From the NCBI RefSeq assembly GCF_042453785.1, contig NC_091661.1:29379501-29443500 (forward strand): DNA of 64,000 nt. The letters are read 5' to 3'. A program made the position numbers and the translations under genes. This stretch comes from Malus domestica. Its lineage: Eukaryota; Streptophyta; Magnoliopsida; Rosales; Rosaceae. Under the pieces are notes generated by a model. The model had not been told where the DNA came from, did no database searches, and saw only the letters and a list, made by a program, of their open reading frames with translations. This document shows positions 1-11,230 of the stretch, in pieces (within the stretch, counting starts at the first letter, position 1; every line of letters starts with the position of its first letter).

Positions 1-266
1 TGCAGATTGGAAGAGGTGTGGTTTTTTCCTTTCTTTGCCTTACTTTTTGGAATTTCTTGTGTATGCATTGTAAGGAATAATAAGATCATATTTCCAGAAG
101 GTATGTTCTTTTTTAGAGCATTGCCAAGAAAGTAAGTTCAGGTTTTGGACAACTGACAAGTCAGTGGATAAATTCTAGTTGTTACTTGTGTCTTTGCAAT
201 TTATATAAATGGAATTCTGAACATAAAGGCTAAAATTTGTACTTAGTTCTGGTCTCAATTGTACAG

Positions 267-3026
267 ATGGCTTGAGAACATTCGTGATTGGTGCATTTCA
301 AGGCAACTCTGGTGGGGTCACCGTGTTCCTGCATGGTATGTTGTTTATGAGGGTGATAGTCCAGACAATTTTGGAGTATCAGATGAGCGATGGGTTGTTG
401 CGAGAAATGAAGAAGAGGCCAAAGGACATGCCAGTCAAAAATTTGAGGGGAAATTTCAATTGATGCAGGATCCTGATGTGCTTGACACTTGGTTTTCCGC
501 TGGTCTCTTCCCATTGTCTGTGTTAGGCTGGCCTGATGATACAGAAGATCTGAAGGCGTTTTATCCTACTTCAGTTCTTGAAACCGGTCATGACATTCTC
601 TTTTTCTGGGTTGCTCGTATGGTAATGCTTGGAAGTACATTGGGTGGCAACGTACCTTTTACAAAGGTGGGACTTGGGAGCAGCCTCTCCATAAATGGGG
701 GTAAGGCTAGCCGACATTCACCTCTCCCAGACCCTGCGTAAAGCGGGAGCCTTGTGCACTGGGTACGACCTTTATGTAATGGCTTTCCGTGTGTGTTGCA
801 TTTGCCTAACTTCTAATGTCCAGTTGCTTGACTATGAAACAATAGCATGTTATACTTAACATTACTGAGTGTTTTTCTACTTGGTAAAAGCTTGAACGAA
901 AAGAAATTTTGTGGAATCCTACTAGGCTACTACATTGTTATTACAAGATTCCCAGTTTACAATGTTTATATGTATACGAGCTTGTTAAAATGTCCAGTGG
1001 GCATTTTTTAGAGACACATGACTTTTTCACCATCTTATTTTTTGCAAAAATCGTTCTGAGCATGCAAAGATGGTTTTGATTATACATTATAGTTTGATTA
1101 CTGAAGAGACAGGTGGAATTTGGTCGCTTTGCAGGTCTATTTGCACCCAATGATTCGCGATGCACATGGGCGTAAAATGTCTAAGTCCTTGGGGAATGTC
1201 ATTGATCCTCTTGAAGTAATAAATGGTATTACCCTTGAAGGTCTGCATCAGAGGCTTTTGGAGGGAAATTTGGATCCCAAGGAATTGACTGTAGCCAAAG
1301 AAGGGCAAGTAAAGGACTTTCCTAAGGGTATTGAAGAATGCGGTGCTGATGCTCTTCGTTTTGCTCTTGTCTCTTACACTGCTCAGGTTAGGATTTTATC
1401 GTTATATTTCTGGCAGGTAACTGTTTTCTACCATGGATCTAGTAATCTATCTGATTGTCTTTTCTTGTCTTTTCAGTCAGATAAGATAAATCTGGACATC
1501 CAAAGGGTTGTGGGTTATCGTCAATGGTGCAATAAACTGTGGAATGCAGTACGATTTGCTATGAGCAGGCTTGGGGATGATTTTGTGCCACCCTCATATG
1601 TAAATCCAGATGTGCTTCCATTTAGTTGCCAGTGGATACTCTCGGTACTAAATAAAGTCATATCCAAAGCTGTTTTGTCATTGGAAGCGTATGACTTCTC
1701 AGATGCAGCCACTGCAGTGTATGCTTGGTGGCAGTACCAATTGTGTGATGTCTTTATTGAAGCTATCAAGCCTTACTTTTCTGGCAACGATCCAAAGTAT
1801 GAGTCTGAAAGGGGTTTTGCACAAGCCACACTATGGTTATGTCTTGACAATGGTCTGCGGTTGCTTCATCCGTTTATGCCATTCGTCACAGAAGAACTGT
1901 GGCAGCGCCTTCCGTCACCAAAGGATCACAAGAGGCCAGCCTCAATTATGATATGCGAATATCCTTCCACTCTAGAGGTTGGTTGGTTAGTTCTTTTTTC
2001 TCAAACATAAATTGGATGATCCTGACCAGCCTAAGGCTAGAGGCGAACGATCATGCAAAAAGTACACTTGCATCATTGTTCTTCTTAGGCCGTAAAGGAT
2101 TACTCATGGGAATGGTGGTTTTCATTATGACCCCTGGCTTTGGGATAATGTTGCGGAGACAGTTATAGTATGTGTAGTAACCATCTTTCTAACTTGTCAT
2201 TTATACAGCGCTGGACAAATGAAAGGGCAGAGATCGAGATGAATCTTATAGATTCTGTTGTGAAATCTCTCCGTTCACTTTCAAAAGAAAGTCGTGAAAG
2301 GTATATCTTGTCGCTGCAGTGTGAAATACTTTGATTTGTCATGTTGTGAATTGATCTGATTAGTGTTTGTTTCTTTCAGGCGACCAGCTTCTGTGCTTTG
2401 TCGAACACCATTAGATAGGGAAATAATATGCAGCCATCAACTGGAGATTGAAACTCTCGCCAATTTGTCATCTTTGACGGTAAGTCATGCGTTGTTTAAA
2501 AAACCTGCTCTAGCAACAGAACGAGGCAACAAAATTATAGGGCCGACTGCTTTTTGACTGACCATTGCTTTATGCAAATTCAGTTAATATATTTCTTATC
2601 CGTTCAGGTAATCAACGAGAACGATGCTGCTCCAACTGGATGTGTGGTGGGTGTTGTAAACGAAAACCTTTCTGTGTATCTCAAGCTTCAAGGAAGCCGT
2701 TCATTAGAAGCCGACCTTGAAAAGATCAGGAAGAAGATGGAAGACATTACATTGTAAGCTTTGCGGTTGAAGTTACTTGGTGACTGAAAGCTCAGATTAC
2801 ACTTTAAATCCCTCCAGGTTTTGATTGCTGACAGCCGTTTTTATTAACTTGCAGGCAACAAGAGAAGCTATCGAAGGCGATGAATGTAGCCGGCTACAAA
2901 GAAAAGGTCCCGGAGAAGATTCAGAAAGCCAACGCAGACAGGCTTGAATCACTCGAGAAGGAAAAAATGTCTCTCGAAGAAGCAAGCCAGCATATGGAAG
3001 CACAGATATCGAGCAACGAAAAGTAG
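267..3026 (+). CDS. VALRS: Valyl-tRNA synthetase, C-terminal half (5' end outside window)
   Basis: Class Ia aminoacyl-tRNA synthetase that charges tRNA-Val with valine. Exons by GT-AG junctions and reading frame: 267-666, 1135-1386, 1477-1977, 2209-2300, 2380-2479, 2608-2753, 2855-3026 (stop TAG 3024-3026), about 553 residues. Bases 1-266 are intron. The first exon carries the catalytic-core block [17 protein letters not shown] and the [13 protein letters not shown] block. The second carries the class I KMSKS loop at 1174-1188, preceded by GRK. The 501-nt exon is the helical anticodon-binding domain, with an [20 protein letters not shown] motif. The last exons give a charged coiled-coil C-terminal arm ending in QISSNEK. 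The HIGH motif must lie upstream of the window. Order and spacing fit the plant cytosolic/mitochondrial ValRS family (TWN2 in Arabidopsis). No break is seen. Confidence 0.95.
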
Positions 3027-3377
3027 TGACTTCCAATTTGAAATTCGATCAAGAAGTATTTATTCGCATTACATTACTCGCGTATTCTTAGATAATTTAT
3101 TGAGATTTTGTCGCTGTTACTGAATAATTAGTTCACAAATAATTTTTCTCGATTATATTATAAATTTATACACGGTACATCTGCGTGGTACATATATTTG
3201 ACTTTTATTTTTTCTTCTTTTCTTCCTATACGTGCTTCCATACTAATCAAATTTTTGTACGGAGAAAAAGCACTTTTACAAGCCAAAGATTACTACAAAA
3301 TTTAAGACTCGCTCACAGAAGCAGCTTTTTTGCGTTCTAGAGAGTAGAGACTACACTAAGCTAAAACTGAAAAGAGA
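3027..3377. other. Tail-to-tail spacer between ValRS and CBF genes
   Basis: This 351-bp AT-rich spacer must hold the 3' UTRs of two converging genes. No coding sequence or repeat is recognised. Overlapping 3' ends are possible because the space is short. Confidence 0.6.
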
Positions 3378-4040
3378 TCAAATGGAAAAACTCCATAATG
3401 GCACGTCCGCATAAACATCCACGACATCATCGGCATTGTAATGAGGTGGAGGCAGTAGCATTCCTTCCGCCATATTTGCCAGCAGTCCCGGCATCCCAAA
3501 AACCGCTTCCTCATCCATAAAATGCACTTGTTGCTCCGGCGCTGACGTGCACTCCGAGGGAGCCACCGCAGAAGCACCACAAGCCTCATCCGACTCTTCC
3601 ACCGGCCGAAACTGTTCTGCTGCTTCCGCCGCGGCAGTTTGAATATCCTTCGCGTTGGCGGAGGCCGGGACTGGTAGCCGCCACGCAGAGTCGGCAAAGT
3701 TGAGGCAAGCCGACCTCCCCCTCAGCGCAATGGCCGCCACATCATGAGCGCGCGCGGCCATTTCGGCTGTGGGAAATGTTCCCAGCCAAATCCTTGTCTT
3801 TTTGTTGGGCTCCCGGACCTCGGACACCCACTTGCCGGAGTTCCTCCTCCGGACACCGCGGTACACAGGGTGCCTTGTCTCTTTAAACTTCTTCCGTCCA
3901 GCCTGCTTCTTCGGGTAAGTGGACGCCAGCAGGACCTCCTCGTCCGACAAGTTCATGAACATGGGGCGAGAACTGTTGGCGTCAGAAGCGGACGACGATT
4001 CCGGCTGCGGGTCCACGTAGTAATGAGAGAAAGCATCCAT
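3378..4040 (-). CDS. DREB1: CBF/DREB1 transcription factor (AP2/ERF group III)
   Basis: Single-exon gene of 220 residues. Members of this family bind CRT/DRE elements (core CCGAC) in promoters of cold and dehydration genes. The AP2 domain covers about residues 59-116 ([19 protein letters not shown], then IWLG at 94-97). The two CBF signatures flank it: [16 protein letters not shown] at 43-58, one or two residues off the usual form, and DSAWR at 117-121. The acidic C-terminus contains FMDEEA and MAEGML and ends LWSFSI. I start at the Met at 4040, which opens the usual acidic/Ser-rich N-terminus. The frame is open for 23 more codons upstream, but that stretch does not look like family sequence. 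Lack of introns is normal for CBFs. The nearest relative is the AP2 gene at 15052-15759. Orthology to a particular CBF number cannot be read from this window. Confidence 0.93.
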   Translation of the reverse strand: MDAFSHYYVDPQPESSSASDANSSRPMFMNLSDEEVLLASTYPKKQAGRKKFKETRHPVYRGVRRRNSGKWVSEVREPNKKTRIWLGTFPTAEMAARAHDVAAIALRGRSACLNFADSAWRLPVPASANAKDIQTAAAEAAEQFRPVEESDEACGASAVAPSECTSAPEQQVHFMDEEAVFGMPGLLANMAEGMLLPPPHYNADDVVDVYADVPLWSFSI

Positions 4041-4162
4041 TTCTAGGTACGAGAGTAGTAGAGTTCGTTTAACAGAAACGATGTTGAAGCAAGCAAGAAT
4101 CGAACTCAAAACTTCAAACGCTTAAGCGACCTCTTAACTTACTAAACTACAAGCGATTCAAG

Positions 4163-4169
4163 CTTTATA
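4163..4169 (-). promoter_or_regulatory. Probable TATA box of the CBF gene
   Basis: On the minus strand the sequence reads TATAAAG about 125 bp upstream of the CBF start codon. That predicts a 5' leader of roughly 95 nt. A TATATATA run near 4311-4319 is a second, more distant candidate. Confidence 0.45.
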
Positions 4170-5248
4170 GTTGGAAAAGTCGCAAGTGTGGACAATCTAG
4201 TACTTTGCAGTTTCGGAGTTAATGGAAACTTAGTACTGATGAAAAAGTATGGATCAGATTGTTTGTTCTAGTTAGGTACTTTTTTTTTTTATGAGTAGAT
4301 TTGGTTTAGATATATATAAGGTGTGATGTGAGTGCAAAAAGGCGACTGGGCAAATGAAAAACGCGAACACGGAGCCAGGCTGGGGCTGGGTTGGGCAGGC
4401 ATGGAATCCACGGAGTAATTGCAGGACTGGGTGCCGGGTGGGGGATATTAAACCAATAAACCCTACAGCTGTCGTAGGATTTTATCCCTCCCTCCCTTTT
4501 TTCCCAAGTTGCGGGCGTGGATTGTAGTTTTGTTTGTGTGTGCCAAGTGTGTGGATTCTGAGTTTTGACTGGTTTTTAATATTTAAGTGAATGAATCTTG
4601 TTGCTTTCAAGGTCAAAGGTCGGCCTCACTCACTCATCACCCAATCCACATGAATATATATATATATATGTATGTATTTATACTTTGACTCATTTTAGTA
4701 TTTTTGGAAGCTTCAAATATACTTTCACACCTGCTGCACCGTATATAAACAGCTTCGTCAGATCAACTTGTTTCTTTCTTGACCTTTTTTATATCAACTT
4801 GTTTCTTTCTTTACCTTTTTATATCAACTTGTTTCTTTCTTTTATCTTTTTATTTGATCATTTCGTATAAGGATATAAGCTTATTTTTAGTTACGTTTCC
4901 TGAAGTTCGGCTTTAATTTCATTATGTTCTCTTTTACTTAAAAATCATCACTTTTCTTCTTAAAACTCAAAGTTCGCTTAATTTTGCCTCTTAGAACTCA
5001 CTTTTGATCATATTTTGCCCCTTGAAACTTGAAAGTCGTATTTATAAAACTCAAAATTTGCTCTACATTGCCTTAAATCTGTTAATTTCTTATATGGGGT
5101 TTGATTTAGATGCGCCAGGCTAATCATTTTATTTTTTATTTTTTTATCTCTTCAATTTCTTTTTAACTTAATATTCTCTTATTTTTTAATGTTAACGTAT
5201 AATGAACATTTATAGTCAAATTTATTGCACATGTGGCATAGTCTTATT
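4170..5248. other. Upstream region of the CBF gene
   Basis: AT-rich non-coding sequence that should carry the CBF promoter. A CCGAC core (DRE-like) reads on the minus strand at 4619-4623, about 580 bp upstream of the start codon. A short tandem repeat is listed separately. No gene is recognised. Confidence 0.5.
4762..4852 (+). repeat. Three tandem 30-31 bp units
   Basis: The unit ATCAACTTGTTTCTTTCTT followed by a T-rich tail starts at 4762, 4793 and 4823. The copies are nearly identical and lie about 720-810 bp upstream of the CBF start. Confidence 0.85.
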
Positions 5249-5874
5249 TAGGGCTGAAAAAAAATCCCAAAAATCCCAAACCAAACCGAAAAAATCCCAA
5301 ACCGAAATTCCCGAAAATTTCGGTACCCAATACCGAACCGATCCCGAAATTTCGGTACGGGAATCGGTCTCAAGTTTTTGGGATTTCGGTATTCCCAAAC
5401 CGAACTGAAAAAAATATATATATATTATTTAATTTTTAAATATATATTTAGATCGACAGAGTCCATAAAAAATGAAGGCTTCAATAGTTGCACATATTTC
5501 TGTATGAATGATTTAAATCGACAGTGTCTTGCAATTGTAGCATCTACATTTGAATCCAGATTGGCAGTCTTGCAATTGTAGCATCTACATTTAAATTGAC
5601 ATAGTCTTGCAACGGGCTTCTTAGCATATTGCAGCCCAAAAGTGTTAAAAGGTTCAATTTTAGCCCCAAAACATAATATTTTAGTCCAAAAGCCCAAAAG
5701 CCTAAAAGCCCAAAATCATTTTGGGATTCCCGATTTGTCCCGAAATCCCGAAACTATTTTGGGATTCCCGAAAATTTGGTTTGGGATCGGTATTGAAATT
5801 GGGATTCCCGAAATTTTTGGTTTGGGAATCGGGACAAGGGTTTCGGTATGGGATCCCATACCGAACCACCCCTA
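5249..5874. mobile_element. Non-autonomous hAT-type element, 626 bp
   Basis: An 8-bp direct repeat GTCTTATT (5241-5248 and 5875-5882) flanks an element whose ends read TAGGGCTG and, on the other strand, TAGGGGTG. Both subterminal regions are packed with short motifs such as CCCGAAAT and CCAAACCGAA in opposite orientations. No transposase is encoded. The 8-bp duplication and TAGGG ends fit the hAT superfamily. Confidence 0.88.
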
Positions 5875-5882
5875 GTCTTATT

Positions 5883-6847
5883 AGGTGTTGGTCTCACATA
5901 TGTTTCAAGAGGCGACTTATAAGTTTTAGGGAGAAGAGAGAGTCCACAAGTGAAAGTGAAACGAATTTTGAATTTCAATGAGTAAAGTGATGGCTTTTGA
6001 ATTGTAATAAATAAAATGAAATCAAAATGGAATTCCACTTTCAAGTGGCGTAGCTAAAAATAAGCGATATTCATCGTTAACTTTTCACTTTCACCAAGTA
6101 AAAAGAAAATATATCTTTTGGGGTCCAAGAAAATACTTCAATATAAAAAAAGACCAAGGGCTGGAAAATAAAAAATAAAAACAAAAAATGCGAACTCGAC
6201 CCAAAATGTCCCAAACTTCACCCAAAAAAAGTCGAAATTGAAAAAATCATAATAATTCAGAATGGGAATCGGGCCGTCATATTATTAATATGTTGGTTTA
6301 ATTCCAAAGCGAACCGAAAATTAATATATATTTTATTATTTTTATTGTATAATATATATAAGAAATATCTGTGACCGTTTAATTTGGTTGAGACTGAATC
6401 CAAGAAGAGAGAAGTTAGTAGGAAGCTACTGCCACTGCACTACTGATCACATGAAGACAAGAGGCGGCGGCGATGACGTGGCGAGAAGGGCAAACCTTTC
6501 TGAAACGACGTCACACAGTCTCCAAAACACGGTTGACGGTTAATAAGTTAACCGAAAAAAATGCTTTTAGAATTAATTGAATGTTTATTTAGTCGCTAAG
6601 ATTCCAGAGGAAATCCAGTGGCCTTCCCGCGTTAGGTTGACGCGTGAGCCACGTGCCTCATTAGTCTGTCTCCCCCAAAGACAGTACCATCTGGGCCGGT
6701 TCGCACCCAGAGATTTTCTTAAACTCAATCTTATCCTTGAAACATGATTTGGGACCTACCTCCTTTCTTCTGATGATTTAAGTTAAGTGGGAAAGGAAAG
6801 TGAGGATATCAATTTCGGAACTGGATCATTTCCTGAGTTCAGGATGG
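5883..6847. other. Intergenic, no gene recognised
   Basis: Low-complexity AT-rich sequence, then a more GC-rich patch around 6420-6720 with ACGT-core motifs (GATGACGTGGC, ACGACGTCAC). No open frame resembles a known protein. Confidence 0.5.
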
Positions 6848-6983
6848 GGATCCTCATAAGCAGCCTATTCGGACGGTCACTTAATTCAACGGTTGTAATT
6901 ATTATAACTTTTAGAGAAGCTCCATGTTTGAAGCTGTTGGATTAAATTTCAACGATCCGAATGAGTTGCTCAGAAGAGGATCC
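6848..6983. mobile_element. Hairpin MITE with GGATCC ends
   Basis: Imperfect inverted repeat. The left arm starts GGATCCTCATAAGCAG. The right arm, reverse-complemented, starts GGATCCTCTTCTGAGCAA. Both then run through related TTCGGA and AACGGTT/AACAGCT blocks. It resembles the GGATCC hairpins elsewhere in the window but is a separate sequence family. No convincing target duplication was found. Confidence 0.6.
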
Positions 6984-9281
6984 AGTTTCGTCAATTTCTA
7001 GGAGATGTTCTTTCTCCTAGTATCGTTTTAGTTCTTTTCCTCATGTGGTCTTATCTTACAAAAACTCAATTATACTCAGTCATATGATAGGCACAAACAT
7101 TAAACAGCTTGATATGCGGCCTAAAAATTTAATGGCTGTGATATTATAGTTAACAATCAAAGATCACTTGTGTACCGAGACGGACCAGCCTTCTTCATCA
7201 ATCGCTTTTCAAACTTTATTTTTAGCTAATTAGTCAGCTTCTAGCCATTATATACCCGTGCATACTATAAAGTAAATCGTCTGAGTTGTGGGCAACTAAA
7301 GATAACTAAGTATGTTCTCTCAAAATTTCCACATGGAGCCCATTCAACCCTTGCCTATGCTTCGTCCTTGCTTTTTGATCAATCTATCTTCTGCCATTGT
7401 TTTTTCAAGTTAATCAGTTGGTTTCTAACTACTATATTGCGGTTCATATTATAAATTAGGGCATCGTCAAGTGGGTGGAAAAGGCCACGAGTCCAGTTAG
7501 GGTTTAGGGTTTCCGATATCAACTTGGACTCATTAAAGTATTACTATAGAGAGAGTTGGTCCCTTGGGTAGAAGAAAAAACAACATTGGTTTTCGGGGTA
7601 AAGAGGCATCACTTGTCATACCCTATCATATACCCTCATTGATGAGGGCGTGCATCATGAATGACGTACGGGTCGGTTTTTCTTCTTTGGGCCGTCAACT
7701 AGTTTCTAGATGGATAAAGAGGAGTTGGTCAAGGGTTTGAACTTGGAAGTTTTTCTTGACTTAATTCAAGTTTGATTTTGTTGGTTGATTCAGTTAAAGT
7801 CGGTTTGCGGAGACAGCCCTGGTTGCCCTGTAACACATCTAGATGGAGTGGTGCTTTATGGGTAGTGCATTTAACTCAATTTTTTTATATTTTGTGCTCA
7901 CTTTTTATTTATCTTGATTGTTGATTTTAGTTTAGTTATGTGATTTAATAGATACGAAACTAAAAGAGTTAAAAATCATACTTTACATGCATATAGGCTA
8001 TATCGAAAATTTTGAAATTATGTTTTTCTCTAATGCAACTGAGATTTAGGACTCAAATATAAGATTTGAGTCTAAACATGAGTTTAATCATTTCCATTAC
8101 ACCGGAGACTTACAACTTATATTTAAGTTTCCGATCAAATGAGACCCAAATTTGAGAGAGAATATATGATTTGAGTCCAATGGAGCCCAAGCTAATAAGG
8201 AAAATGTTATTCATAAAAAAATAAAAATAAAAATTTGTGTTTTAAGTTCAATCATCTTCAATACACATGCTCAAGTAATCAAATTAAACTCCAATGCTTT
8301 CCCCTCTAATGTAAAAAATTCAAATCCGAAATTTCAAAGTACAATAATATATGTCTAAGAATATAAGTCCTTGCATCGGACAAAAGAATTAAAAACTTCA
8401 AAATATAAGAAAATAGGTTTAGAATTTGAATCTTTGCATTAGAGATGCTTTTAAAGCCTCAAAAATATTTCGACCAAGCTATTTGTTAAAAACTTTGTTT
8501 CTTTACCCTCCCTTAAAGACTAAAACTAACCTCATAATTTTCTTTGCCTAGTTTCCATTGCTTGAGACTCCCTAGAAGACAACTTGAGCCCAACCCTCTA
8601 GTAAATATTGTTCAAAAAAAAGAAACCCTCTTGTAACTACAATAAAAAATAAATGAATATAACACTAGAGACGAGCGATAACAAGCACTCAAGGTAGATT
8701 TGAATTGTTCTCGAGCGAGGGCTCAAATTGGTCTCTATGGCTCAACAAGCACTTAAGGTAGATTCGAGTTGTCCTCAAGAGGGCTCAAATTGCTCTCTAT
8801 GGGGCCTTGAGCAATGTAAACTAGCAAAAAGTTTGAATACTACTAAAAGTATAGGGCCATTTGTATCTTCTTACAGTTATCAAGGTCAATACTGTAACCT
8901 CGAGGACGTATCACGAATCACGGATAATGAACTATGTCTGAAAGAACCATCCCCAACTAAGTGGTGTGGTCACTGATCACCCGTCCATTCAAGGGTGATC
9001 ATCAGGATTCAGGAGTACGTGGACCACTGAAATGTATAGCTCAACTGGACAGAATTAGCGCTCTTTTCCTTCGAGCCAATCAGCCGACATGGAGAGACTC
9101 CAAACCCAATCAACATTCACTTGACTACTTGAGAGATTGAGTGCTCCTTTTATTCTTGACTAAAATTAGAAATAGAGGTAGGGTTCGTAAACCTTTTTTT
9201 TTCTTTTCTTATAACTTTTGTAGCCGCTTTAGCAACAGTTGTCTCGTCCCCCAAGATTCGTAGTACCCTCTTGTTTTTTCA
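6984..9281. other. Intergenic, no gene recognised
   Basis: About 2.3 kb of non-coding sequence. It contains a 64-bp tandem duplication (listed separately) and two TTTAGGG-type units near 7496-7512, too few to be telomeric. A small open frame at 8728-8976 overlaps the tandem repeat and has no family features. Confidence 0.5.
8681..8808 (+). repeat. Two tandem ~64 bp units
   Basis: The unit beginning ACAAGCACT(C/T)AAGGTAGATT repeats with a period of 64 bp, starting at 8681 and 8745. The copies differ at several positions, so this is not a recent duplication. Confidence 0.75.
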
Positions 9282-9464
9282 GGAAAATGATCTCCTGATC
9301 TCTTCCTCCAAATTCACATAGTCAACTAATCCGGATCTTTAAAATTTGATCAAACGGCTACAAAGAGAAGCCAATTTTAAAAGTTATAAAAATTTTAGCC
9401 GTTTGATCAAATTTTAAAGATCCAAATTAATTGACTATATGGATTAGGAGGAAGGGATCCGACC
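9282..9464. mobile_element. Hairpin MITE, family A (Mutator-like), copy 1
   Basis: 183-bp near-palindrome built on TTTGATCAAACGGCTACAAA and its complement. TTTTTTCA occurs immediately on both sides (9274-9281 and 9465-9472). It shares the core with the copies at 38169 and 48004. The hairpin stem is unusually well preserved. Confidence 0.8.
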
Positions 9465-9678
9465 TTTTTTCATATAACTTTTTGTAGCCACTTTAGCAAC
9501 AGTGGTCTCCAAAGTTTTGAGAGCAACTTTGTTAATGCATAATTGCGTCTTCAAATTTATATGATGCAAATACATCGCTAATATATCAAGCAAAATTTTT
9601 TACACATAATATTAAATTAGTGATACACAACGTCATGATAGTAATGTATACGTCACAGTTAGTAAATTTGCATATAAT

Positions 9679-10157
9679 TAAGGTTCTAAAAAATGTTAGG
9701 CGCTGGTCGGGCAGTGGGCTAGGCAGGGTCTAGGCGGACTAGGCGGATTTAATTAAATCTATTATATTTTATGCAAATAAGTGTATGTTTATACTTAAAA
9801 TATATATAATTTCATCATAACCTACAAAATAGAATGACATATATATCATGAGCTATTAGAACATAATGAAAACATGGGGAACAATCATATAATGTGTGTT
9901 CATTTAAGTATTCAGCAAGTCTCTTAAAATTTATTGGAAAAAATAAAAATGCAAAATGAAAGTTATCTATTTTCTGTTTAAGTAAGTCGCAACTTAGGTG
10001 GGTCTGGGTAGGCTAGGCAGGTGCCTAGGCGGTCTAGGTGGGTGCCTCAGTAGGTCTAGGTGCATTTTCTTAACTTTCGAACGCCTAGACATTAATTAGG
10101 GCAGTGGCCAGTGGCCTAGTGCCTAGGCGACGCTAGGTGAAGATTTTTAGAACAGTG
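9679..10157. mobile_element. hAT-type MITE with CTAGGCG repeats, copy 1
   Basis: The ends read (T)AAGGTTCTAAAAA and, reversed, CACTGTTCTAAAAA. Subterminal regions carry repeated CTAGGCGG/GTGCCTAGG motifs. The direct repeat CATATAAT (9671-9678 and 10158-10165) is the target duplication. Same family as 55645-56131. Non-coding. Confidence 0.82.
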
Positions 10158-10199
10158 CATATAATACGCATATTAAGCATGTAAGTATGTACTTTTTAA

Positions 10200-10545
10200 G
10201 AGAGATTATATTCACACACTCAAATTACTTTCCCACAAGCTTTTAATTTTTTAATATTTTAATATTTTTCTATCAAGTGTAAGTGGTGTGTAGAGGATTT
10301 GGATCCCATCCAGATCCAAATTGTGAGGATGTTCATCGTATATCGTGCGGTCATAAATTATTTTAAATTTTAAATATAAAATTAAACATAAATAGTACTT
10401 AACGAAAATTGATTGCACGATATACGATGAACGGCTAGAATGTGAGGATCCGGAGAGGATCCTCACCTGTGTGTAGAATATAAAAAAATATTAAAAAAAT
10501 AAAAAGTGTGAGGGAAGTAGTTTGGATGTGTTAATATAATCTCTC
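10200..10545. mobile_element. Foldback element carrying a nested MITE
   Basis: The outer arms start GAGAGATTATATT and continue as an inverted repeat through an A/T-rich block (TTTTTAATATTTT) to about 10285 and back from about 10478. The element between the arms is a separate MITE with its own target duplication. Confidence 0.7.
10295..10468. mobile_element. MITE, family B (Mutator-like), copy 1, nested
   Basis: 174-bp element with GGATCC-rich inverted ends and a core reading TCGTATATCGTGC, mirrored by GCACGATATACGA. A perfect 9-bp target duplication GTGTGTAGA lies at 10286-10294 and 10469-10477. The 9-bp duplication points to the Mutator superfamily. Relatives are at 11059 and 51775. Confidence 0.85.
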
Positions 10546-11058
10546 ATTTTTAGAATACTTCTGTGTTTCATACATATTTTAATAATTCTTTAAATTGCAC
10601 TTTTTTTAACTCTCGAACGTAACACACATGTATTATATATGTACATACATACTTTTCATGTTTAATATACGTTATATTTTTGGATAATACAATTACAGTT
10701 CACCTTTTTTATATGTATATATATATATATATATATATTATTGAAGAACTAGAAATTACTAAATATTTTAAATAATTAAATTTTAAATTTTAAATTTGAA
10801 AAATAGCCCAAATGTCAAGAAGATATTTTTAGCAAAATTATCAAATAATACACATTTTTTTACTAACTATAAGATCCGAACTGTGTAAATCTTCTCTCAA
10901 TATATTTTTTGTAGCCACTTTAGGAACAGTAGTCGTCCTCCTGACCAGATCAATTGCATCTATCCACCAGCGATACCATCCGACAGCATTAGCAACTTTT
11001 CAAAGAGGCTTTTGGCAGGGTGTATCTTTCGGAACCAAAGGATTTTCGCCAAATCTTC

Positions 11059-11230
11059 TTTAGGATGATTTTGAGAATTCTTCAATTACATTCATTTATC
11101 ATATATTGTGTAATTAAAAATTATTGTAAATTTTATTTACTTAAAATTGAATATAAACAGTACCTAATAAAAATTGATCATACGATATATAATGAATAAA
11201 TATGATTGAAAGATCCTTGATATCCTTAAA
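11059..11230. mobile_element. MITE, family B, copy 2 (degenerate)
   Basis: It shares the core AAAATTGAATATAAACAGTA and the inverted CATTCATTTATCATATA arms with the copies at 10295 and 51775. Ends are eroded and no clear target duplication is visible, so the boundaries are approximate. Confidence 0.65.

Noticed and set aside
1120..2010. A single long open frame through the ValRS exons
   Set aside because: It reads through the 1387-1476 intron by chance. The canonical GT-AG junctions restore the family sequence [12 protein letters not shown], and the frame's start and end lie in introns.
4041..4109. N-terminal extension of the CBF protein by 23 residues
   Set aside because: The extra residues (MSSILACFN...) do not look like CBF sequence. 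The Met at 4040 opens the expected N-terminus, and a TATA box lies in the right place for it.
7491..7515. Interstitial telomere repeat (TTTAGGG units)
   Set aside because: Only two units occur. Telo-box-like strings of this length are common in plant DNA.
8728..8976. Small open frame (82 codons)
   Set aside because: It overlaps a 64-bp tandem duplication and shows no family features.
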